A DNA stretch of 64,000 nucleotides from Aureivirga marina (GCF_015767265.1 NZ_JADPIB010000002.1:524169-588168); one strand, 5' to 3'. Numbered from the stretch's first letter, positions 27,355 to 37,200 are shown. Translations and numbers: made by a program. Notes: generated from the sequence alone by a model not told the origin.

Positions 27355-27446
27355 TTAGGGATTGCAGCGGCATCCTTTTGTGGAAGAATGGAACAAAAGA
27401 TATAGCGGAAAGCCCGACCTTTTCTTGTTTTCGGAACAAGAAAAGG
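27355..27446 (+). repeat. Structured intergenic repeat, copy 1
   Basis: Two 27-base blocks (A at 27355-27381, starting TTAGGGATTGCAGCG; B at 27394-27420, ending AAAGCCCGACCT) are each 26/27 identical to copy 2 at 34048-34147. Their inner ends CTTTTGT and ACAAAAG pair to form hairpin 1. Hairpin 2 (27418-27446) has a perfect 12-bp stem, CCTTTTCTTGTT with AACAAGAAAAGG, around TTCGG. Read on the minus strand it lies in the 3' region of the GAF-domain gene transcript. A spurious minus-strand reading frame (27291-27485) crosses it. Confidence 0.85.
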
Positions 27447-27465
27447 GAACTTCCAAAAAAATATT

Positions 27466-27912
27466 TTAAATAAACTCTGAAACAAGTTTACAAACGTGTT
27501 CTAAAAGTCTTTCATCTTTTTCTGAAAATGCAGAAGCTGTATTTGAATCAATATCAATTTGTCCAATATTTTCTCCATCTTTAAAAATTGGAATTACAAT
27601 TTCCGATTTCACATGAATGCTACAAGCGATATAATTATCTTGTGCGTGCACATCATCTACAACAAAATTTTCATTGCTAACAGCAACTTGCCCACAAATT
27701 CCTTTTCCAAAAGGAATAATTGTATGATCTGTTTCTTCTCCTGTGTATTGTGCAAGTTTTAATTCTTCTTTGTCACCATTTTTGAAATAAAATCCTACCC
27801 AATCATAATAATCTAATTCTTTCTCTAATGTATCAGTAATTGCTTGTAATTTTTCTTCTATTGAATTGAAAAGTTTGATTTGCTCTTCAATTTTCTGTTT
27901 TAATGCTTCCAT
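27466..27912 (-). CDS. GAF-domain protein, free methionine-(R)-sulfoxide reductase homologue
   Basis: A 148-residue single GAF domain resembling fRMsr (YebR/MsrC), which reduces free methionine-R-sulfoxide in the cytoplasm. The family motifs are present: FGKGICGQVA with Cys73, and NYIACSIHVKSEIVIPI with Cys97, 24 residues apart as in E. coli Cys94 and Cys118. The third family cysteine, about ten residues before the first, is not present here (T-D-H at 61-63), so a two-cysteine mechanism or a changed function is possible. It diverges from xrtF with face-to-face promoters. Confidence 0.75.
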   Translation of the reverse strand: MEALKQKIEEQIKLFNSIEEKLQAITDTLEKELDYYDWVGFYFKNGDKEELKLAQYTGEETDHTIIPFGKGICGQVAVSNENFVVDDVHAQDNYIACSIHVKSEIVIPIFKDGENIGQIDIDSNTASAFSEKDERLLEHVCKLVSEFI

Positions 27913-27928
27913 GTTTATATCTTTAGTG

Positions 27929-27936
27929 TAAATTTG
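27929..27936 (+). promoter_or_regulatory. -7 promoter element upstream of xrtF
   Basis: TAAATTTG, an exact match to TAnnTTTG, about 38 bases before the xrtF ATG. No TTG at a suitable distance was found. Confidence 0.5.
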
Positions 27937-27954
27937 ATGTCTAAATTAACCTTG

Positions 27955-27962
27955 CAAAATTA
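27955..27962 (-). promoter_or_regulatory. -7 promoter element of the GAF-domain gene
   Basis: The minus-strand sequence TAATTTTG matches TAnnTTTG. A TTG 23 bases upstream (plus 27986-27988, inside xrtF) could be the -33 element. Its predicted start lies beyond that of the xrtF promoter, so the two promoters face each other and their leaders overlap by a few bases. Confidence 0.55.
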
Positions 27963-27974
27963 GGGACAAATCAC

Positions 27975-28541
27975 ATGAAAAAAAACAAATATTTGTTGCT
28001 ATTTCTATTAAAGTTTTTCGGAACATATTTTTTGTTATTTATATTTTATAATTCGTATTTAAATAGCAATCAAATCACTGCTCCATATTTTTCTTGTGAA
28101 CCTATTACGCAAAATGTTGCAATGTTGACCAAACGTTTAGGAGATTTCGTCGGATTTCCAATGCGATTATTACAAAGTCAAAACGAACTTTCTGTCTTAG
28201 TTTACACTTCGAAAGAATATCCTGTTGCAGCAATTGTGGAAGGATGTAATGCAATTAGTGTTATTATTTTATTTATCTCTTTTATTATTGCTTTTTCTGG
28301 CAGATTTTTAACAACTTTCTTATTTATTTTATTCGGAAGTGTTTCTATTTATTTTTTCAATATTTTCCGAATTTTTATTCTGATTGTCATTCCAGAATAT
28401 TATCCAGAATCACAACATTTTATGCATCATTATATTTTTCCAACATTAATTTATGGATATACTTTTCTTCTGTGGATTTGGTGGATTAAAAAATATGCTG
28501 GTTTTAATTTAAAAAAGAAAAAAAATGAACAAAAAGCTTAG
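27975..28541 (+). CDS. xrtF: Exosortase family protein XrtF
   Basis: A 188-residue polytopic inner-membrane protein of the exosortase family, transpeptidase-like enzymes thought to process surface proteins carrying a C-terminal signal. The catalytic set is visible: Cys91 in VEGCNAIS, Arg132 in FNIFRIF, and a histidine in HHYIFP (151/152). About five membrane segments are seen. It is followed, with a 17-base overlap, by the short partner protein typical of flavobacterial XrtF loci. No target protein with a recognisable sorting tail is seen in the window. Confidence 0.88.
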   Translation: MKKNKYLLLFLLKFFGTYFLLFIFYNSYLNSNQITAPYFSCEPITQNVAMLTKRLGDFVGFPMRLLQSQNELSVLVYTSKEYPVAAIVEGCNAISVIILFISFIIAFSGRFLTTFLFILFGSVSIYFFNIFRIFILIVIPEYYPESQHFMHHYIFPTLIYGYTFLLWIWWIKKYAGFNLKKKKNEQKA

Positions 28542-28953
28542 AATTTTTCTGATTATTTGCGGATTTATAAGTTTGGTTCTCGTTCGTTTTTTATCAAATA
28601 AATGGCTACAAGATCCTTTGCGAACTTTTTTTGAAACAAAAGCAATTTCCGATGTGTTGCCAAAAATCAATTTTTGGTCGCATTTTTGGAAAAACAGTAT
28701 TTTATTTTTTATAAATGAATGTATTTCTATCGCAATTCTTTTTCTTTTTTTTATGGAAAAAAATGTGGTAAAATTTTCTCTTTGGTTTTATCAAATTGCT
28801 TTCATTATACTATCTATCGCATTTTTTATTTTATTAGAAATTAACAATCCAGAATACAATCGAATTTTATTTTACATTCGACGTTTTCTGATTCATCCTT
28901 TATTTTTATTGATTTTACTTCCTGCTTTTTATTTTCAAAAAATGAAAGAATAG
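28525..28953 (+). CDS. Exosortase F system-associated membrane protein
   Basis: A 142-residue hydrophobic protein with about four membrane segments and no obvious catalytic motif. It overlaps the end of xrtF by 17 bases, which is the usual arrangement of the flavobacterial XrtF-associated small protein. Function is unknown; co-translation implies a complex with XrtF. Confidence 0.75.
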   Translation: MNKKLRIFLIICGFISLVLVRFLSNKWLQDPLRTFFETKAISDVLPKINFWSHFWKNSILFFINECISIAILFLFFMEKNVVKFSLWFYQIAFIILSIAFFILLEINNPEYNRILFYIRRFLIHPLFLLILLPAFYFQKMKE

Positions 28954-29073
28954 AACACTTATTATCAAATAGTTATTTTACACCTAAATCTTCATTTTTA
29001 CTTCTTTAAAATTGTAAATTTCTTTTTTTTAAAAAACTTATTCATCTAACAAATAAATTTAAAAAAGGAAATT

Positions 29074-29556
29074 ATGAAAAAAATTTTTACAATTTTAATT
29101 TTGTCACTAAGCTTTATTTCTTGTGATGTAGCAACAGAAAAAGAGAATAATCCACTGAATAAACAAAACGAAAATTTAGCTTTAATCAAAGAATATTTTG
29201 TGCATTTTAATAATCATCATTGGGATACAATGGCAAATATGTATGTGGAATCTGCGGAATTTAAAGATCCTTCTTTTGGAATTAAAACAGTTAAGCAAAC
29301 TCAAAAAGAAATTTTCGAAAAATATAAAGAATTAAATCAAATTTTTCCAGATTTAAATGATAAAGTAATTGCGATGTATCCTTCTGGAGATAAAAATATA
29401 ATTGTAGAATTTATTTCTACAGGAACTGCACCAGATGGTTCAAAATTCGAGCTACCAATTTGTACAATTTTCACAATTGAAAACGGGAAAATCACAAAAG
29501 ATTATACTTATTACGATAATTTTGAAGAACCAAATTCTGAGGAAGAAAAATCTTAA
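29074..29556 (+). CDS. SnoaL/NTF2-like lipoprotein
   Basis: A 160-residue protein with a lipoprotein signal (TILILSLSFISC, lipidated Cys17) followed by a SnoaL-like fold of about 120 residues (LIKEYFVHFNNHHWDTMANMY ... AEFKDPSFG ... ELPICTIFTIENGKITKDYTYYD). Such NTF2-like domains bind small ligands, and some are isomerases or hydrolases. No substrate can be assigned. It is a single gene followed by a bidirectional terminator. Confidence 0.75.
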   Translation: MKKIFTILILSLSFISCDVATEKENNPLNKQNENLALIKEYFVHFNNHHWDTMANMYVESAEFKDPSFGIKTVKQTQKEIFEKYKELNQIFPDLNDKVIAMYPSGDKNIIVEFISTGTAPDGSKFELPICTIFTIENGKITKDYTYYDNFEEPNSEEEKS

Positions 29557-29600
29557 ATAAAAAAGCATATTGAGAAAAAATTCAATATGCTTTTATTTTT
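29556..29600. terminator. Bidirectional terminator between two convergent genes
   Basis: AAAAGCATATTGA (29561-29573) pairs with TCAATATGCTTTT (29582-29594) around an eight-base loop, flanked by A-rich and T-rich tracts. It serves the lipoprotein gene (+) and the GAF protein gene (-). Confidence 0.85.
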
Positions 29601-29614
29601 ATGTTTTAAAATTA

Positions 29615-31984
29615 TTAAACCGAAATACTTTGTAATTCATCAATTGAAATCGGTTCAATAATACTTTTATCATAATTAATTTTTACACGCAAAGCTTTCA
29701 ACCCAACAATTCCTTGTAAATCTTCGATATCTAAAAATTCAATATCTTTTTTCAAGTAATTTTTCGATTGTAAAAACTGAATATATTTTACATATTCTTC
29801 CGCTTCTTTGTCTTGTGTATAAACAATTGCTAATTTTCCAGGTTGTGTCAAACGTTCTGAAGTTCCTTTAACAAGCGATTTATCAATACGTTTTTTAATT
29901 ATTTCATATCGAATATTATACGCTCCATTTACATCAAATTGTTTTTCATCCATTCTAAATTTTATAGAAAGTGGCATATGATGAACTAAAACTAAAGAAG
30001 CAATTTGCAATGAAAACTGATTCTCAGATTCCAATTGTTTTGCAAGATTCTCCATTTCACAAATCACTTGCAATTGCCACAACCTTAAATTATGTAGATA
30101 CAATAGATTAAAATTCTTATTTCGAACCAATGTTTGTCCGATATACATATTAAAATCTACACCATCTGTTTTAAATCGCTCAAAATAATGTGGAAACATC
30201 TGTTGTGCTTCTTCTTGTTTTGAGTCAATATAATCTGCCAAAACAGTATTTAATCTCGTTACATAATCCTCGTAAGTTTTTCGTTTTTCATAAACTACTA
30301 AAACATTCGAATCAATTCGTTCATCATAAGCTTCTACTAAAGCTTTTAATTCGCTATTAATTGTCTTTATGTAATTAAAAACTGGATAAATATCTTTCTT
30401 TAAAAAGTCTGTAATTCCAACTTCATCTCCAGATTTTATTCCTTTTCTAATTTGCCCTAAATACTTATTAATTCTAAAAATTAATTCTTCATAAATAGGA
30501 AGTTTATCCAATTTATACGTTTCCTTCAAAATTGCAATTGCCATTTCTAATTGCGCAATTAAATCTTGCTGAATTGCTTTATTTCTAGCTACAGAAGAAC
30601 CTTTAATATCACATTGTCCGTAAATCGGATACACATTATCAAAAACGATATCTTCTAATTTTGCGTTTTTGATTTTGTTCATTTTTTGAATTAAATAGTT
30701 TTCTACAGCATCATGAAAACGCCATTTTACACTGGGATGAATCGAAGTATAATGTTCTTGAATTAAAGATTCAAACTGATTGTATTCTTCTTGTACTGAA
30801 CGTTGAACAGCCGTGATAAATAAAGGTAAAATATCGTCCAGTTTTTGCACGTTTACAGAGTTCAATTCATGTTTTCTTCTCGAACCTAATTCCATAATTC
30901 CAAGATGTTCTTCATCTAAATCAATTGGAACTAAAACAAAACTTTGAATATCCTGTTTTTTTAGAACTGTGTAAAAATCATTATAATCATTCTTTTTACC
31001 ATAAGTTTCTAAATCAGAAATAGTGAAAATTTGTTTGTGATTAAAAACATTATTTAAAATTGAACTACAGAAAAAGTGTCGTGTACATTCACAATGAATT
31101 TCTTCAAAAAGTAAACTATGTACATTTTTAACAGCTGTTTTTTGTGTTTTTTCTTCCGAAATATTGATTATCGAAAAACCGAATTCCAAATCTGGAATAT
31201 TCATCAATTTTCTTAAATCTTCTTGAAAACGGAAAACAGCTTCATCATCTTTTTCTAGTAAAGTTGTATGAATATTTGAAATAATTTCCTCTGTAGTTAC
31301 ATCAAATAAATTCATGATTCCAAAACCATCTATGATATAACTATTTGCAGGAACTTTTTCTTTCCAAGCATCAAAGTCATGAAAATTATCCATTAAATAA
31401 TTAAAATCTTCTTCTGATAATTCAGGTGCATCATCCGATTTATGAATAGAACAAAAATCAGAATTAAACGCTGCTCTATATGTGTACATTTTATTTTCAT
31501 TCACATTTGGAATATCATAGAAAAAAGGTCGTTTCATATCGATATTTTTTCCATAATACATTGACAAAATAAAAGAACAACACATTACATAGAGTTTTGA
31601 TTCATCGAAATTTCTAATTTTCAATTCAAAATCATCTCCTGCATTCTTGACAATATTCCTAAATCTTTCAGAAAGTTTAAACATTGTCATATCAAAAGGA
31701 ACACAACCTGCTTTAATTTCGTTTGTTTCCAAAAATTCTGGAAAAAGAAAACGCATCAAAAAGTCGATTGGTTCTGCATATTTTTTTAGAAGTCGGACAT
31801 CTTCAAAACCGTGCAATAAATCTGGATAATCTTTAAATATCTTTAAACCTCTCGGCGCAGCATCATACAATACACTTTTTGGATCATTTGCATGTTCTTG
31901 CAAATAATCATAAATCGCTCTAAAATGAATATTAAAACGAACAGGCAACTCTCTTTTTGTATTGTTTGAGTAAATGATATCCAT
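29615..31984 (-). CDS. Large GAF domain-containing protein of unknown function
   Basis: A 789-residue soluble protein with no signal peptide or membrane segment. Residues about 260-400 look like a GAF domain (SFVLVPIDLDEEHLGIMELGSR). Flanking regions are helical, including a late stretch FSLQIASLVLVHHMPLSIKFRMDEKQFDVNGAYNIRYEIIK (its motifs are not recognised). No kinase, cyclase or DNA-binding output domain could be seen. The gene stands alone between terminators and has a possible -7 box (TATTTTTG, minus strand, 32014-32021). Confidence 0.65.
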   Translation of the reverse strand: MDIIYSNNTKRELPVRFNIHFRAIYDYLQEHANDPKSVLYDAAPRGLKIFKDYPDLLHGFEDVRLLKKYAEPIDFLMRFLFPEFLETNEIKAGCVPFDMTMFKLSERFRNIVKNAGDDFELKIRNFDESKLYVMCCSFILSMYYGKNIDMKRPFFYDIPNVNENKMYTYRAAFNSDFCSIHKSDDAPELSEEDFNYLMDNFHDFDAWKEKVPANSYIIDGFGIMNLFDVTTEEIISNIHTTLLEKDDEAVFRFQEDLRKLMNIPDLEFGFSIINISEEKTQKTAVKNVHSLLFEEIHCECTRHFFCSSILNNVFNHKQIFTISDLETYGKKNDYNDFYTVLKKQDIQSFVLVPIDLDEEHLGIMELGSRRKHELNSVNVQKLDDILPLFITAVQRSVQEEYNQFESLIQEHYTSIHPSVKWRFHDAVENYLIQKMNKIKNAKLEDIVFDNVYPIYGQCDIKGSSVARNKAIQQDLIAQLEMAIAILKETYKLDKLPIYEELIFRINKYLGQIRKGIKSGDEVGITDFLKKDIYPVFNYIKTINSELKALVEAYDERIDSNVLVVYEKRKTYEDYVTRLNTVLADYIDSKQEEAQQMFPHYFERFKTDGVDFNMYIGQTLVRNKNFNLLYLHNLRLWQLQVICEMENLAKQLESENQFSLQIASLVLVHHMPLSIKFRMDEKQFDVNGAYNIRYEIIKKRIDKSLVKGTSERLTQPGKLAIVYTQDKEAEEYVKYIQFLQSKNYLKKDIEFLDIEDLQGIVGLKALRVKINYDKSIIEPISIDELQSISV

Positions 31985-32013
31985 ATTGAATTATTACAAT
32001 TTATTGTGATTTA

Positions 32014-32021
32014 CAAAAATA
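32014..32021 (-). promoter_or_regulatory. Possible -7 element upstream of the large GAF gene
   Basis: Minus-strand TATTTTTG, about 30 bases before the start codon. No TTG at the normal distance, so only moderate support. Confidence 0.4.
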
Positions 32022-32041
32022 CTGCTTTTTTTATAAAAAGT

Positions 32042-32070
32042 AAAAAACGCCTCAATATGAGACGTTTTTT
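32042..32070 (-). terminator. Terminator after der
   Basis: AAAAAACGCCTCA (32042-32054) pairs with TGAGACGTTTTTT (32058-32070) with one mismatch and a three-base loop. It lies 23 bases beyond the der stop, with a T-run on the minus strand. Confidence 0.8.
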
Positions 32071-32092
32071 AAAGAATATTTTAAGTTTTTTT

Positions 32093-33415
32093 CTATTTTT
32101 TACGCATATATAGAGAAATTGGAACTCCTGTAAAATCGAATTCCTCTCTCAATTTATTTTCTAAGAAACGTTTATATGGATCTCTTACATATTGTGGTAA
32201 ATTTGCAAAGAATGCAAATTGTGGTGTTCTAGTTGGAAGTTGTGTACAGAATTTAATCTTAATATATTTTCCTTTTGTTGCTGGTGGTGGATTTTGATCG
32301 ATGATTTCCAACATTGTTTCATTTAACTTACTTGTCGGAATTCTATTTCTACGATTCTTGTGTACCTCAACAGCAGTTTCAATTGCTTTGTAAATTCTTT
32401 GCTTTGTTAATGCAGAAATAAAGATAATTGGAACATCTGTAAATGGCTCAATTTCCTTACGAACCATTGCTTCATATTTCTTCATAGTATTTGTTTCTTT
32501 ATCTTCAATCAAATCCCACTTATTAATTAAAACAACAATTCCTTTTCTATTTTTCTCTGCTAACCAGAAAATATTTTGATCTTGACTTTCGAATCCTCTA
32601 GTTGCATCTACAACTACAATTGCAACATCACAATGTTCAATTGCACGAACTGCACGCATTACAGAGTAAAATTCTAAATCTTCTTTTACTTTTGATTTCT
32701 TACGAATTCCAGCAGTATCTACTAAATTAAATTCAAATCCAAAACGATTGTATTTTGTATCGATAGAATCTCTTGTAGTTCCCGCAATATTTGTAACGAT
32801 ATTTCTGTCTTCACCAATTAAAGCATTAATGAAAGAAGATTTTCCTGCATTTGGTCTACCAACGATTGCAAATCTTGGTAATTCTTCTACTTCTTCCTCT
32901 TCTTCAATATCATCTTTTACCTCTTTTGGTAAAACTTTCACTAAGGCATCTAATAATTCTCCTGTTCCTCCTCCGTTAATCGAAGAAATTGGATAATAAT
33001 CTCCTAATCCTAAATTATAGAATTCTAAAGCATCATCTTGACGCATTGCATTATCAACTTTATTAACAGCTAAAAGAATTGGCTTTGTAACTTTTCGAAG
33101 AATTTTTGCTACTTCCTCATCCATAGGAGTAATTCCATCCACTACATCAACCACAAAAATTAAAGCATCCGCCTCGTCAATAGCTAACTGAACTTGTTTT
33201 CTGATTTCTCCTTCAAAAATATCATCAGATCCTTTTACATATCCTCCTGTATCAATTAAAGAAAACTCTCTACCAGTCCATTCACTTTTTCCATAATGTC
33301 TATCTCTTGTAACTCCACTAACCGAATCTACGATTGCTTCTCTTCTCTGTATTAATCTATTGAAAAATGTTGATTTCCCAACATTTGGTCTTCCTACTAT
33401 GGCTACTATACTCAT
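32093..33415 (-). CDS. der: Ribosome-assembly GTPase Der (EngA)
   Basis: A 440-residue tandem GTPase needed for 50S subunit maturation. The two G domains are visible: P-loops GRPNVGKS at 8-15 and GRPNAGKS at 186-193, each followed by DTGG or DTAG ([20 protein letters not shown]) and NKVD or NKWD specificity motifs. An acidic linker ([10 protein letters not shown]) joins them, and a C-terminal KH-like domain ends [11 protein letters not shown]. Length is typical. It appears to be transcribed alone. Confidence 0.97.
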   Translation of the reverse strand: MSIVAIVGRPNVGKSTFFNRLIQRREAIVDSVSGVTRDRHYGKSEWTGREFSLIDTGGYVKGSDDIFEGEIRKQVQLAIDEADALIFVVDVVDGITPMDEEVAKILRKVTKPILLAVNKVDNAMRQDDALEFYNLGLGDYYPISSINGGGTGELLDALVKVLPKEVKDDIEEEEEVEELPRFAIVGRPNAGKSSFINALIGEDRNIVTNIAGTTRDSIDTKYNRFGFEFNLVDTAGIRKKSKVKEDLEFYSVMRAVRAIEHCDVAIVVVDATRGFESQDQNIFWLAEKNRKGIVVLINKWDLIEDKETNTMKKYEAMVRKEIEPFTDVPIIFISALTKQRIYKAIETAVEVHKNRRNRIPTSKLNETMLEIIDQNPPPATKGKYIKIKFCTQLPTRTPQFAFFANLPQYVRDPYKRFLENKLREEFDFTGVPISLYMRKK

Positions 33416-33441
33416 CTTCTATAAGAAATATATATTTTTTG

Positions 33442-33449
33442 CAAAGGTA
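33442..33449 (-). promoter_or_regulatory. -7 promoter element of der
   Basis: Minus-strand TACCTTTG, an exact TAnnTTTG match, 26 bases before the der start codon. The nearest TTG is only 12 bases upstream, so the -33 element is uncertain. Confidence 0.55.
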
Positions 33450-33525
33450 TCACTTTTTAAACAAATGAATGTTTATTATTTATTGTTTTAAAAAAGATTA
33501 CCATTTCTCTCTACTTTTTTGAGAA

Positions 33526-33560
33526 TAAAAAAACTCACTCCAGTTCGAAGTGAGTTTTTA
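33526..33560 (-). terminator. Terminator after the VOC-family gene
   Basis: AAAAACTCACT (33529-33539) pairs perfectly with AGTGAGTTTTT (33549-33559) around a nine-base loop. It lies 20 bases past the stop of the VOC gene on the minus strand. Confidence 0.82.
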
Positions 33561-33579
33561 TTTCTATTTATTTTAATTT

Positions 33580-34011
33580 TTATTTCTCTTCAAGTTGATG
33601 ATTAATCATCCATTGAATTCCGAATTTATCGGTTAACATTCCAAAATATGCTCCCCAGAAAGTTTCTGCTAATGGCATTGTTATTTCTCCTCCTTTTGCT
33701 AAAGCATTGTAAATTTTGTCGGTTTCTTCTTTTGAATCTGTATTAATCGAAATTGAAATATTATTTCCTGAAACGTCTGTTGCTCCAAAAGCTGCATGTG
33801 TATCACTTCCCATTAAAATTGTTTCTTCTGAAATTTGTAAAGTAACATGCATTATTTGATTTCCAATTTCTTCTGGAAGCGGTTCTTCAGAAGGCATTTC
33901 ATTGAATCTGTTGAAATCTGTAAATTCTGTCAGACCAAATGCTTTTTTATAAAATTCAAAAGCTTCTTCACAGTTTCCGTTAAACATTATATAAGGATTA
34001 ATTCGTGCCAT
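33580..34011 (-). CDS. VOC-family (PhnB/glyoxalase-like) protein
   Basis: A 143-residue protein with the PhnB-type vicinal-oxygen-chelate fold. It opens RINPYIMFNGNCEEAFEFYKKAFG and ends FWGAYFGMLTDKFGIQWMINHQ, both hallmarks of the 'DUF1338/3-demethylubiquinone-like' PhnB group found widely in Bacteroidota. No metal ligand set or substrate can be assigned, so the enzymatic role is unknown. It is a single-gene unit with its own terminator. Confidence 0.8.
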   Translation of the reverse strand: MARINPYIMFNGNCEEAFEFYKKAFGLTEFTDFNRFNEMPSEEPLPEEIGNQIMHVTLQISEETILMGSDTHAAFGATDVSGNNISISINTDSKEETDKIYNALAKGGEITMPLAETFWGAYFGMLTDKFGIQWMINHQLEEK

Positions 34012-34047
34012 GGTTTTATATTTTTGGTTTAAATTATTTCTATTGCA

Positions 34048-34147
34048 TTAGGGATTGCAGCGACATCCTTTTGTTGCTTGCAGATTTGCAGCAAAAGATA
34101 TAGCGTAAAGCCCGACCTATTTCCTAAACGAAGTCAAAGGAAATAGG
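34048..34147 (+). repeat. Structured intergenic repeat, copy 2
   Basis: Block A (34048-34074) and block B (34092-34118) each match copy 1 in 26 of 27 bases. Hairpin 1 is longer here: CTTTTGTTGC with GCAGCAAAAG, ten pairs with one G-T. Hairpin 2 (34116-34147) has a perfect ten-pair stem, CCTATTTCCT with AGGAAATAGG, whose sequence differs from copy 1 while the pairing is kept. On the minus strand it again follows the stop codon of a gene, here the 1235-residue phosphoesterase. Confidence 0.85.
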
Positions 34148-34247
34148 GAATGCCATTCAAAAAATAATAATTTTAAACAGCATGTTTCAAAAATAAATTT
34201 CCAAACCGACAAAATACGTCGTTTAAAACTATTTAACTTTCAGAATT

Positions 34248-37200
34248 TTAGAATCCAAATCCAACTCCAAATGTAAATCGAGCTCCATCAACTGAGTCAA
34301 ATAACGAAAAATTCATTGAGATACTTTCTGCACCTGTTACCCAGATTCCTCCTCCATAGGAATCATGCCATCTTCTAGAGTTGTCATCTTGTGTCCAAAC
34401 ACGACCATAATCGTAACCTCCAAAAATCCCGTATGTTATTGGAACTAGACTTGTAACTGTTTTTCCGATTTGGAATCGTAAATCTGTATTTTGGTAATAA
34501 CTTCTTTTTCCAGTAAATCTTTCTTCACGGAAACCTCTTAAACCATTATCTCCTCCGATAGAATTTGCATGATAAAATTCAAAATTATTTCCAAAATTAA
34601 AAGCTCCATTAATTTTAGAAGCTAAAACTAATTTTCCACTTGGTATTAATCTATATTCTCCAGCCAATGTTGTATTTAAGTAACCGAAACCTTTCTTTGT
34701 TTCCGAAATACTTGTTTTCCAACCTCCAGTTATATTAAAATGAATTCCTAAAGTTGGAATTGCATTATTATTTACATTGTTATAAGAATAGCTTGCTTCT
34801 GCTCCAACATAAGATTGGTTTTCGAAAAGATATTTAGGTAAAATCCCAGGAACATTCACAAAACGATTATTTGAATCTTCTACTTCTAAAAGTTGAAAAC
34901 TTGGTTTGAATTGGAAGTTTGCTCCAAATCTCCCTTTCCAGATCAAAGAAGGAGCAAATTCAATTGTTTTTAATTTTACACGATTGTAATTTCTACCAAA
35001 ATCATCTTGATTATTTTGTGTATTATTTCCATATCCAAAATAATTGATACTATAATTTGGACTTGTAAATAAACCATCAATTCCTAGATTCCATTTTCCT
35101 CTTATAGCAAATTCTCCATTATATTCTATTTCAAAACCATCTGTTGCAAAATAATATTCTGCTCTCAAACTATGTCTTGAAGTAAATGGATTTCTTTTAA
35201 ACCCTTCTTTTGTAAAAGTATTTTTGATTCCTATTTTAAATCCATCATCAGGATTTGAACCAATCGAAGGAATTAATTGGTTTGTTGTTTTCGTAACTTT
35301 CTTATAATTATAAGCTACTAAATCGTATTCATTCGTTAATTTAATTGGAATATTTTCTTTATTTGATTTATACTCTTTGTCTTTTTGTTGGTAAATTTTT
35401 AGATTACTATCATTTTCAATAATGTAATTATTTTTACCTTCACCTCCGATAATTCGAATTGGAATACATCCTTTTGCATTTCCGATAACTTCAAATTTAT
35501 CATCATCTCCAAGACCATAAACCCAAATTTCTTTATGTAAATCTTTCGAATATGTTCTATCTAAAAGCAACGCTTCTTTTTCGCCTTTTACTTTTCTATG
35601 AATGGTAATTCTTGTTTTCTTTTCATCCAATCTTTCAATTGTAATCCATTCATCTTTATCTGTTCCTTTTACAACAGGATATTTATTTACATATTCAAAA
35701 TATTCTCTTGCAATTTTCAGAATATTTCCTCTTCTCCCTCGAAGTTTTTTCTTGATTTCTTCGATTGTTTCATCCTGTAAATTTTCAGGTAAAGTAGTAA
35801 ATGCTTTATCAATTACCTCATCTGTTACATTTTCTTGAATATATTTTGCTTGAGCTTCCCAAACTTCCCAATCACTTTGTACAATTAAATTCTTATCTAA
35901 AGGAAAAGGCTCATAATTAAACCATTTTACACTTCTTAAATCTTCATCATAAGATTGCATCATTCTTAAAGCAGGAATTAATCTTGTTAAAGCAGCAACT
36001 AAAACACCATCAAATTTTGAAAAAACTTGATCTCTATCTCTAGGAATCACTTTATACAATCTTTGCTTTCCTGTTTTAAATTCTGCCCAACGCCATTGGT
36101 CTTCGTGTCTATCCCAATCTCCAAGTAACATATCAAACAAACGAGCTCTAATATAAGATGGCTCGTCTACTTTATAATTATCACTTTTTTGAAGGTTTTT
36201 TAATAAATCATCTGTACTTATAATTGTATTCGTTCCACCAAAACTTTCTACATCACCATGGTTATCTGCAACACGTTCTTCAATCATGTACAATTCATTT
36301 CCGTATGTATTATTAAAAATTCCAAGTGTTTTTTGTTTTGGAATATAATAAAGCTTCGGATTTGAATGAAAAACTCCTGCTGCATCCGATAAATCACCAA
36401 CAACAAAAGGCGCATAAGGATAAGCTGTTGTATAAAAATCTAAAAGAACAGATTCTACATATGTTCCTTCCATTTTCTTTGCCATATACACTTTTTTAAA
36501 TGCCACAGCTTGTAAAAACTTTGTCGCACTTTTCTTTAAAGCACGCATTACATATTGCTTTTCAAACTGATTTTCCAAACGTAAAGAATTTGATTGATGT
36601 CCTCCTCCTTTTCTAACTGGATGTAAACCTCCGAAAATTGTATCTATTAAAACTCCAGGAACTGTTACTGGTTCGCTATAATATTTACGATAATGTTTTC
36701 CCCAGATGAATTCATAAAATCCGCTTTTGTTTGTTTGTTTTTTAGTATAAATCGAAGAAGTATATGTTTTTTGAAATGAAGTTGGTAATTCTCCTTCATA
36801 ATCTTTTGGTTCTGGAACTAAAATTTCTGTTCTATATAAAAGTTCTTTTTTATTTCCTTTTGTTGCAAAAAACGAAACCCAAACTGAACCATTTTTATAC
36901 ACATCTAAAGTTGCATACCCTAAACCACCATAAGAAAATTGTCCACCATCTATTGCTCTTGCTCCAGAAGTTTTAGAACCTGAACCACTAACAATTTGCG
37001 GTGTATTATTTTTATGAATGTATTGTAAATTATGTTCATGACCAGAAACAACAATCAAATTTTCTGATTCTTGCACTAAAGTAGAAACTCGTTGAATAAA
37101 TTCATTATACACTTTATTTTGCATGTCTTGTGGTGAAGCTCCAGAAGTTTTTCTCAAAGTTGTCAAGAAAGTTCCTAAAATCGGAAGTGGAACTTTTGAT

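Noticed and set aside
27145..27465. A purine riboswitch upstream of purH
   Set aside because: The promoter predicts a leader of only about 20 bases, and the structured element in the same gap lies upstream of the promoter and matches the dispersed repeat, not a riboswitch.
27291..27485. Minus-strand reading frame of 64 codons containing GRAFRYIF
   Set aside because: It lies across the structured repeat, and its middle part follows the repeat blocks rather than a protein pattern. The second repeat copy does not keep the frame, so it is not a gene.
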